A DNA stretch of 5,025 nt from Sulfidibacterium sp964473395 (GTDB lineage: Bacteria; Bacteroidota; Bacteroidia; Bacteroidales; F082). Every line of letters starts with the position of its first letter. Position 1 is the stretch's first letter. The notes under the pieces are model-generated. The model made no database searches, was not told where the DNA came from, and worked only from the letters and a program-made list of their open reading frames with translations. The stretch is from positions 1 through 5,025 of the forward strand of contig CAYYOW010000133.1 of NCBI GenBank assembly GCA_964473395.1. The letters are read 5' to 3'. Position numbers and translations under genes: made by a program. Shown piece after piece: positions 1 through 5,025 of this stretch.

Positions 1-2422
1 GCACGTAATACTCCTGCGAACCTACCGTAAACACAATCACACCATCGGGTTTTTCCGAAACGGTTTCGATGGATGAAAGATTGCCAAGTTTGGAAACTAC
101 CGGATAAAATTTACAATCCGTATTTTCGCCTTCACGAACTTTCAGCACCAGCGCCTCTTTGTTGGGAATGTTTTTCTCTTTGCGCAGATTGCGGATACCG
201 AGAATAATTTGTCCGGCTTTTTCAAAAGCCCGGAGATTTTTCTCATCAAAGGGTTTCGCCACCGGCATGGATGCCACGATAATGTCGTTGCCTTCTTTAC
301 GTTCGCGCAACAAATGCCAGATTTCTTCCGTGATAAACGGCATAAACGGATGCAGCATCTTTATGAGCGCTTCAAACAACTCCACCGTTTTCTCCAGCGT
401 GTAAACGTCAATAGGTTGCTGGTAAGTCGGTTTTACCATTTCGAGATACCAGCTGCAGAAGCTGTCCCAAATGAGTTTGTAGGTGGCCATCAGTGCATCC
501 GAAATACGGTAACCGGTAAAGTTCTTTTCAATAGCGGCGAGGGCTTCATTCATTTTATCTTCAAACCAGCCCATGGCCAGCTTGTTGTGCTCCGGAGTTT
601 CCAGCAAAGCATCGACTTCCCAACCTTTTACCAGCCGCAAGGCGTTCCAAATCTTGTTGCTGAAATTCCGTCCCTGCTCGCACAGCGCTTCATCAAATGG
701 CAGGTCGTTTCCGGCGGGAGCCGTCAGCAGCATGCCTACGCGCACACCATCGGCGCCGTGTTTCTTTATCAGCTCCAGCGGGTCGGGCGAGTTGCCCAGC
801 GTTTTCGACATTTTCCGGCCCAGCTTGTCTCGAACAATGCCCGTGAAATAGACATTTTTGAAAGGAATTTCTTTGCGGTATTCCAGTCCCGCCATAATCA
901 TGCGCGCTACCCAGAAAAAGATAATGTCGGGGCCCGTCACAAGGTCGTTGGTGGGGTAGTAGTAGTTGATTTCTTCATTTTCCGGAAAACGAATGCCGTC
1001 AAACACCGAAATGGGCCACAGCCACGACGAAAACCAAGTATCCATTACATCCTCATCCTGTTTTAAATCAGTAAGTTTCAAATCAGATAGTTCAAATTGT
1101 TTCCGGGCTTTCTCCAGCGCTTCTTCTGCTGTTTTAGCTACCACAAAATCGCCGTTGGGCAGGTAGTAAACCGGAATACGCTGTCCCCACCACAGTTGTC
1201 GCGAAATATTCCAGTCGCGTACATTTTCCATCCAGTGGCGGTAGGTGTTTTTGAATTTGGCCGGATGAAACCGGATTTTATCTTTTTCCACCACTTCCAA
1301 AGCAGGTTTTGCCATTTCCGACATTTTCAGAAACCACTGCATGGAGAGTTTCGGTTCAATCACAGCATCGGTGCGCTCCGAAAAGCCCACGCTGTTCATA
1401 TAATCTTCAACTTTCACCAGGCTTCCGGCAGCTTCTAAATCTTTTACAATCTCTTCACGAACGGCAAAACGATCTTTACCCACATAAAGCTCAGCCCGTT
1501 TGTTTAGTGTGCCGTCGTCGTTAAAAATATCGATACTTTCCAGATGGTGTTTTATTCCTATTTCGTAGTCGTGAATGTCGTGGGCAGGCGTGATTTTTAG
1601 TGCCCCGGTTCCAAATTCGCGGTCCACATATTCGTCGGCAATCACCGGCACGGGACGGTTCACCAGCGGCACGATCACTTTCTTGCCCACAATCTTTTTA
1701 AACCGCTCATCCTCCGGATGCACACACACGGCGGTGTCGCCCAAAATGGTCTCCGGTCGTGTGGTGGCGATGGTCAGGAACTCCTCTTCACCTTCCATCC
1801 GGTAACGCAGGTAATACAGTTTCGATTGCACCTCTTTGTGAATCACCTCCTCGTCCGAAACGGCTGTTTGCGCCTGCGGGTCCCAGTTAACCATGCGCAC
1901 GCCGCGGTAAATCAACCCTTTTTCGTACAGGTCGATAAACGTGTCAATCACCGACTCATACAGCGCTTCGTCCATGGTAAAACGCGTCCGGTCCCAGTCG
2001 CACGAAGCCCCGAGTTTTTTCAGCTGTTCCAGGATAATACCGCCGTGTTTCTCTTTCCATTCCCATGCATGTGCCAGGAACTCCTTGCGCGTAAGGTCAT
2101 CTTTGTCGATGCCCTCCTGTTTCAGTTTGTTCACCACCTTGGCTTCCGTAGCAATGGAAGCATGGTCGGTTCCCGGCACCCAGCAGGCATTTTTCCCCAT
2201 CATGCGTGCACGCCGCACCAGTACATCCTGCAACGTGTTGTTCAGCATATGTCCCATGTGCAGCACCCCCGTCACATTTGGCGGCGGAATTACCACCGTG
2301 AAAGGCTCCCGCCCGTCCGGTTCCGAATGAAAATATTTCTTCTTTAACCAGTACGCATACCACTTATCCTCAGTGGTTGCCGGATTGTATTTGCTGGGAA
2401 TTTCCATCTGTTTTCGTGTCAT
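1..2422 (-). CDS. valS: Valyl-tRNA synthetase (ValRS), 3' end cut off by window edge
   Basis: This class Ia aminoacyl-tRNA synthetase charges tRNA-Val with valine in the cytoplasm and hydrolyses mischarged Thr-tRNA-Val. The frame stays open for 807 codons with no frameshift. Visible landmarks are the HIGH-type motif HMGH at residues 55-58 within PPPNVTGVLHMGHM, the editing-domain motif TTRPET at 220-225, GTGALKITPAHD ending at Asp282, DTWFSS from about 461, and the second signature KMSKT at 537-541 (usually KMSKS). An anticodon-binding helical domain follows from about 585. Bacteroidota ValRS is usually about 875 residues, so about 70 residues, the C-terminal coiled-coil arm, lie beyond position 1. 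The outermost ATG (2420-2422) is used so as not to truncate. The in-frame ATG at 2405-2407 gives the family-like start MEIPSKYNP and is at least as likely. A -7 box at 2436-2443 suggests the gene has its own promoter. The function is very secure; only the exact start is open. Confidence 0.97.
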   Translation of the reverse strand, partial: MTRKQMEIPSKYNPATTEDKWYAYWLKKKYFHSEPDGREPFTVVIPPPNVTGVLHMGHMLNNTLQDVLVRRARMMGKNACWVPGTDHASIATEAKVVNKLKQEGIDKDDLTRKEFLAHAWEWKEKHGGIILEQLKKLGASCDWDRTRFTMDEALYESVIDTFIDLYEKGLIYRGVRMVNWDPQAQTAVSDEEVIHKEVQSKLYYLRYRMEGEEEFLTIATTRPETILGDTAVCVHPEDERFKKIVGKKVIVPLVNRPVPVIADEYVDREFGTGALKITPAHDIHDYEIGIKHHLESIDIFNDDGTLNKRAELYVGKDRFAVREEIVKDLEAAGSLVKVEDYMNSVGFSERTDAVIEPKLSMQWFLKMSEMAKPALEVVEKDKIRFHPAKFKNTYRHWMENVRDWNISRQLWWGQRIPVYYLPNGDFVVAKTAEEALEKARKQFELSDLKLTDLKQDEDVMDTWFSSWLWPISVFDGIRFPENEEINYYYPTNDLVTGPDIIFFWVARMIMAGLEYRKEIPFKNVYFTGIVRDKLGRKMSKTLGNSPDPLELIKKHGADGVRVGMLLTAPAGNDLPFDEALCEQGRNFSNKIWNALRLVKGWEVDALLETPEHNKLAMGWFEDKMNEALAAIEKNFTGYRISDALMATYKLIWDSFCSWYLEMVKPTYQQPIDVYTLEKTVELFEALIKMLHPFMPFITEEIWHLLRERKEGNDIIVASMPVAKPFDEKNLRAFEKAGQIILGIRNLRKEKNIPNKEALVLKVREGENTDCKFYPVVSKLGNLSSIETVSEKPDGVIVFTVGSQEYYV

Positions 2423-2435
2423 TTTATTGAAGGTG

Positions 2436-2443
2436 CAAAAGTA
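2436..2443 (-). promoter_or_regulatory. Candidate Bacteroidota -7 promoter box for valS
   Basis: Read on the minus strand, the sequence is TACTTTTG, an exact match to the Bacteroidota sigma-ABfr -7 consensus TAnnTTTG. Transcription would begin about 5 to 7 bases downstream, near 2430. That leaves a leader of only about 8 bases before the ATG at 2422, or about 23 bases before the ATG at 2407, the latter being more comfortable for translation. No clear TTTG or TTG -33 element is visible at the expected 19 to 21 base spacing, so the call rests on the -7 box and its position alone. Confidence 0.45.
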
Positions 2444-2450
2444 TAAAAAA

Positions 2451-2564
2451 TTACACAGTGGGTGGGCGTTTTCGGACTGTCCCGAACGTCTGAGGGTGGC
2501 TGTTCTCTTTAGTCGTACTCATACCCATCGCCGGCACTTTCATCAGCCGATAGAATTTGTGCAC
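2451..2564 (-). CDS. Possible small ORF (30-37 aa) upstream of valS; unrecognised
   Basis: A short minus-strand frame ends in TAA at 2451-2453. From the ATG at 2541-2543 it encodes 30 residues starting MKVPAMGMSTTKENSHPQ and ending RKRPPTV. From a GTG at 2562-2564 it would encode 37 residues, adding VHKFYRL. The frame is open back to a TAA at 2577-2579, about 41 codons in all. The C-terminus is basic and Pro/Thr-rich. There is no signal peptide, membrane segment or recognised domain. It lies 28 bases before the valS ATG, in the same orientation. Valine codons are not clustered, so it does not look like an attenuation leader peptide. The block is richer in GC than the AT-rich DNA flanking it. 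It may be a real small protein, part of a dispersed intergenic repeat, or chance. No function is proposed. Confidence 0.2.
   Translation of the reverse strand: MHKFYRLMKVPAMGMSTTKENSHPQTFGTVRKRPPTV
2467..2488. repeat. Short GC-rich inverted repeat (hairpin) before valS
   Basis: On the plus strand TTCGG (2471-2475) pairs with CCGAA (2482-2486) around a six-base loop. The stem extends to CG (2467-2468) pairing with CG (2487-2488), with two bulged T bases. Inside it, GGAC-T-GTCC (2474-2482) is itself a small palindrome. No T-run follows on either strand, so it is not a typical intrinsic terminator. It could be RNA structure, a protein-binding dyad, or the fold of a repeat element. Confidence 0.45.
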
Positions 2565-2610
2565 CTCAGCGTACTTTTATTTCTGCATTTTCACCTCTTC
2601 GTGCACTTAT
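2562..2610. repeat. Degenerate two-copy direct repeat, 30-base period
   Basis: The plus-strand segments at 2562-2580 and 2592-2610 both begin with CACCTC and agree at 14 of 19 positions when aligned without gaps. The palindrome GTGCAC occurs at 2559-2564 and 2601-2606, flanking or within the two copies. The unit lies just downstream of the stop codon of the barrel-protein gene. It could be a decayed duplication, paired protein-binding sites, or coincidence in a short region. Confidence 0.3.
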
Positions 2611-2622
2611 AATTTCGCGCCT

Positions 2623-3138
2623 CTAAAAAGTATAACCAAAACTTATCCCTGCATAGGGAATAACGCCGTATCCTTCATACAAATTAATTCCGGCAATATG
2701 GATCAGCGGGCTGGCGTAAATACTAAAAAGCAGATGGCTGCCAAAAATCTTTTTCCAGCCGATAATAGGAACAAGGTTGTAAGAGTTAACTGATTTGGTA
2801 AAACCTGATTCATCGGTTTTGTGCCACTCATACATGCCGCCCAACCCGATCATTAAAAAGCTGGTTTTCTTTCCTTTGTTGATAATAATTTGATGAGGAA
2901 TATTGGCTCCGGCAATACCCGGAAAAATCCCAATCCCCACCGATGCCTCCACAAAATAATCAGCTTTCACCACCAGTATCCTGTCATAACTGACCGATAA
3001 AAACAGACCGTTTCCTCCCAATGTCAGTGCCACACTGTTTTTCCGTTGTAAAGCCTGTTTACGGGTAAATTTTTTTTTCTGCGCCAGCACCGGCAATGTG
3101 AACAAAAAAGCGAAGATGATAATAAAGACTTTTCTCAT
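2623..3138 (-). CDS. Small exported protein, probable outer-membrane beta-barrel; function unknown
   Basis: The complete 171-residue protein begins with a clear Sec signal peptide: MRKV, a hydrophobic core to about residue 17, and probable cleavage after VLA at residue 19. There is no cysteine for lipoprotein attachment. After a basic linker (KKKFTRKQALQRK, 21-33), the mature part alternates hydrophobic and polar residues in about eight strand-like segments (roughly 35-42, 44-51, 58-69, 81-89, 92-100, 117-128, 134-142, 162-170). It ends in aromatic-rich FGYTF with a C-terminal Phe, as in many outer-membrane barrels. Size and strand count suit a small eight-stranded barrel of the kind common and mostly uncharacterised in Bacteroidota. 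I cannot name a family. The start ATG at 3136-3138 is followed directly by the signal peptide and preceded by A-rich sequence. It lies 109 bases downstream of sppA on the same strand and may share its transcript. A run of nine A bases encodes part of the linker. That the ORF is a real gene is well supported; the barrel fold is inferred. Confidence 0.85.
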   Translation of the reverse strand: MRKVFIIIFAFLFTLPVLAQKKKFTRKQALQRKNSVALTLGGNGLFLSVSYDRILVVKADYFVEASVGIGIFPGIAGANIPHQIIINKGKKTSFLMIGLGGMYEWHKTDESGFTKSVNSYNLVPIIGWKKIFGSHLLFSIYASPLIHIAGINLYEGYGVIPYAGISFGYTF

Positions 3139-3189
3139 TTTATTTCGTTCAAAACAAATCAGTATTTTTTAAATGCCAACACTTTCCCA

Positions 3190-3207
3190 ACAAAGCGAAA
3201 CGCTTGT
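3190..3207. other. Small hairpin between sppA and the barrel-protein gene
   Basis: AAGCG (3193-3197) pairs with CGCTT (3201-3205) around a three-base AAA loop. AC (3190-3191) and GT (3206-3207) add two pairs around a bulged A. It lies about 40 bases past the sppA stop codon and 52 bases before the next start codon. On the minus strand it is followed by TTGGGAAAG rather than a U-run, so termination there would be weak at best. The rest of this 109-base gap is AT-rich, with no clean TAnnTTTG promoter box. Confidence 0.25.
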
Positions 3208-3247
3208 CCTAAAATACCGATTTCTAAAAAATCAAATACAAAAAAGC

Positions 3248-5017
3248 CTACTCAATCTTCATCACAAACGGCAGGCGTGCCTGAACGCCTTTCATCTCAC
3301 TGAAAGTTTGTATCCCCGAAAGATAAGGCTCAAATACTTGCAGTTTGTTGGCTAAAATCCGGCTTTCGGCTTTGCCACTAAACTCTTCCATCAGTTCTTG
3401 CAGGAACTCTTTGCGTTTGGGGTAATTGATGATGCGGTAGTTTTTGCCCAGCTTAGCTTCTTTGGCTGCGTAGGCGATGGCATCCTGCAATCCGCCAAGG
3501 CTGTCCACCAATCCCAGTTTCAGCCCTTCGCTACCTGCCCAGACATGGCCGCGGGCAATACTGTCCACAAAGCTTTTGCGTAAATGGCGGGTACGGGCTA
3601 CGAGCGAAACAAATTTTTCATAAATATCCGTAATCCCTTCGTTGAGTTTCTGTTTCTGCAACGCATTCATGGGTGCCATCACATCCACAAAATCGGCATT
3701 TTTGTTGGTCATAACCTTGTCGAAGGTAATACCCAGTTTTTTGTTCATAAATCCCTGAAAGTCGGGAATGATACCAAACACGCCAATAGAGCCGGTGATG
3801 GTGGTAGGCTGTGCAAAAATGTAACTGGCGTTGGTGGAAATCCAGTATCCGCCCGAAGCTGCCACGTTGCCCATGGAAACAATAAAAGGTTTGGCTTTTT
3901 TGGCCAGCGCCACCTCGCGGCGGATGATATCGGAAGCCTGCGCATCTCCACCGGGTGAATTTACGCGCATCACGATGGCTTTCACATGTTTGTTGGTACG
4001 TGCCTGACGGATAGCTTCTGCCAGCGTGGCCGAACCAATGCTGTTGTCTTTGCTTTTGCCCTTGCTGATATCTCCCAATGCATAAATTACGGCAACAGTA
4101 TTACGACTAATTTTTCCCGGTTTCTTTTTCAGGCGGACATTGTCGTACTTGCCGAAAGCCATGTAATCGGGTTTGGCTCCCACCCGTTTTTTGATGGAGT
4201 CCAAAACCATATCACGGTAGGCGATGCCATCGATAAAATGGTGTTTTAAAGCCTGTTCCGCATCAGAAAGTGTCAGGTTGTCGGCCAGTTTGTTCATTTC
4301 GGCAACGGAAATATGGCGGTTTTCAGACAGCGTGGCAAGTAGATTTCCCCAAATGCTTTGTAGCAATGCTTTGGTCTGCTGGCGGTTGGCAGCGCTCATT
4401 TTGTCGAGAAGCAGCGGCTCCACAGCGCTCTTGTACTTGTTATTAGGCCCGCGGATAACCTGGGCTTTGATGTCTAATTTATTCAGCAGGTTTTTCAGAA
4501 ACATTACCTGAGCACTAAGACCTTTAAAGAGCACAAGACCTTCCGGATTCAGATAGATTTTGTTGGAAAGGCTGGCAAGGTAATAAGCCTTTTGACCGTA
4601 ATTATTGGCATAGCTGATAATAAACTTACCGGATTTTTTAAACTCTTTCAGCTTGTTGTAAATCTCCTCGGTGGTGGCTATGCCTGCCGGAATTGATCCC
4701 ATGTCGAGGAAAATTCCATCTACATTAGGATCTTTGGCTGCCTTGCTAATATCTTTTAAAATATCATTCAGCCCCAGCGATTTGTTGGGTTTCATGGTGC
4801 TGAAATTAAAATTCTCGAAAGGATTTTGTGGCGTACGGTCGCGGATAGGCGCTTTCCATGCAATACGCAAAACGGTATGTGGTTTGGCTATCACACTTTG
4901 TTTTTGTGCCATACTTGTAATGGAGGCTATCATACCTGCAAAAAGAAGTACGATTAAAATCAGGGTTAATAACGTGCCTGCAAAAGAGGCAAACATAAAC
5001 TTGAAGAACTGTTTCAT
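3248..5017 (-). CDS. sppA: Signal peptide peptidase SppA, long (67K) type, inner-membrane serine protease
   Basis: This complete 589-residue protein belongs to peptidase family S49 and degrades signal peptides left in the membrane after secretion. One N-terminal transmembrane helix (about residues 8-32) anchors it, with the catalytic part outside the cytoplasmic membrane. As in the E. coli-type enzyme, two homologous halves are fused. The N-terminal half supplies the general-base lysine, Lys196 in NKYKSAVEPL. The C-terminal half supplies the nucleophile Ser388 in MGNVAASGGYWIST, preceded by NSPGG (353-357) and followed by TGSIGVFGIIPDF (408-420). The Lys-Ser dyad is therefore intact and activity is expected, normally as a tetramer. 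The length matches long-form family members. The start ATG at 5015-5017 gives MKQFFKFMFAS, typical of Bacteroidota SppA, directly before the helix. The stop is TAG at 3248-3250. Only eight bases (ATACCATT) lie upstream in the window, so its promoter or operon partners cannot be seen. From memory, lpxK often follows sppA in Bacteroidales; here a barrel-protein gene does. Confidence 0.96.
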   Translation of the reverse strand: MKQFFKFMFASFAGTLLTLILIVLLFAGMIASITSMAQKQSVIAKPHTVLRIAWKAPIRDRTPQNPFENFNFSTMKPNKSLGLNDILKDISKAAKDPNVDGIFLDMGSIPAGIATTEEIYNKLKEFKKSGKFIISYANNYGQKAYYLASLSNKIYLNPEGLVLFKGLSAQVMFLKNLLNKLDIKAQVIRGPNNKYKSAVEPLLLDKMSAANRQQTKALLQSIWGNLLATLSENRHISVAEMNKLADNLTLSDAEQALKHHFIDGIAYRDMVLDSIKKRVGAKPDYMAFGKYDNVRLKKKPGKISRNTVAVIYALGDISKGKSKDNSIGSATLAEAIRQARTNKHVKAIVMRVNSPGGDAQASDIIRREVALAKKAKPFIVSMGNVAASGGYWISTNASYIFAQPTTITGSIGVFGIIPDFQGFMNKKLGITFDKVMTNKNADFVDVMAPMNALQKQKLNEGITDIYEKFVSLVARTRHLRKSFVDSIARGHVWAGSEGLKLGLVDSLGGLQDAIAYAAKEAKLGKNYRIINYPKRKEFLQELMEEFSGKAESRILANKLQVFEPYLSGIQTFSEMKGVQARLPFVMKIE

Positions 5018-5025
5018 AATGGTAT

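Noticed and set aside
209..1066. Plus-strand open frame of 285 codons
   Set aside because: It lies wholly opposite valS, whose minus-strand frame carries all expected ValRS motifs. The plus-strand translation has no recognisable domain and is a shadow frame.
1718..2347. Plus-strand open frame of 209 codons
   Set aside because: It is antisense to the catalytic and editing domains of valS. The low-complexity His/Phe/Arg-rich translation is typical of a shadow of a coding strand.
2097..2363. Minus-strand open frame of 88 codons overlapping valS
   Set aside because: It overlaps the valS N-terminal catalytic region in a different frame on the same strand. The Gly/His/Cys-rich translation has no domain or plausible independent start context.
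2491..2505. Plus-strand GAGGGTGGCTG resembling the T-box motif AGGGTGGNACC upstream of a tRNA synthetase gene
   Set aside because: It is on the strand opposite to valS transcription, lacks the ACCGCG part and the rest of a T-box fold, and T-boxes are mainly a Firmicutes feature.
2451..2543. Small ORF as an attenuation leader peptide controlling valS
   Set aside because: Only three valines are spread over 30 residues with no cluster of Val codons, and no terminator/antiterminator pair with a U-run is visible. The likely valS promoter also lies downstream of it.
2608..2617. Plus-strand TATAATTTCG as a promoter
   Set aside because: It resembles a -7 box with one mismatch, but has no -33 element at the right spacing and no plus-strand gene downstream.
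3139..3175. Promoter directly upstream of the barrel-protein gene
   Set aside because: The nearest candidate on the minus strand, TACTGATTTG, has the wrong internal spacing for TAnnTTTG, and upstream TTG elements are poorly spaced. A promoter may exist but cannot be supported.
3584..3958. Plus-strand open frame of 124 codons
   Set aside because: It is antisense to the C-terminal catalytic half of sppA, including the serine motif. No independent support.
1..5025. CRISPR arrays, tRNA or rRNA genes, insertion sequences, defence genes
   Set aside because: No regularly spaced perfect repeats, tRNA-like cloverleaf, rRNA-like sequence, transposase or defence-type domain was seen on either strand.

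Overview
The window looks like an ordinary chromosomal stretch from a member of the phylum Bacteroidota, most likely Bacteroidales or Marinilabiliales-like. This rests on the Bacteroidota-type ValS N-terminus (MEIPSKYNP), the MKQFFKFMFAS-type SppA N-terminus, a Bacteroidota-type -7 box (TAnnTTTG) instead of an E. coli-type promoter, A-rich rather than Shine-Dalgarno-like sequence before start codons, and a small secreted beta-barrel-like protein. This is judged from sequence features alone; no database was searched.

All three convincing genes are on the minus strand, so the region is read from right to left. From 5017 to 3248 lies a complete sppA, a membrane-anchored signal peptide peptidase of the long, two-domain type with both catalytic residues present. 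After a 109-base gap comes a complete gene for a 171-residue exported protein (3138 to 2623), probably a small outer-membrane beta-barrel of unknown function. After a further 200 bases comes valS, valyl-tRNA synthetase (2422 leftward), which runs off the left edge and lacks roughly its last 70 residues, the expected C-terminal coiled-coil arm.

The genes do not form an obvious pathway. SppA and the barrel protein both belong to the envelope and could be co-transcribed, since they share an orientation and no strong terminator is seen between them. ValS is a translation housekeeping enzyme and probably has its own promoter, with a -7 box at 2436-2443. The window does not contain an evident new multi-gene system.

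The least explained stretch is the 200-base gap upstream of valS (2423-2622). It holds a GC-rich block with an open minus-strand frame of about 30 to 41 codons, a strong short inverted repeat, and two degenerate copies of a 30-base-period direct repeat carrying GTGCAC palindromes. It could be a small protein gene, a dispersed intergenic repeat or a decayed element; copy number across the genome would decide.
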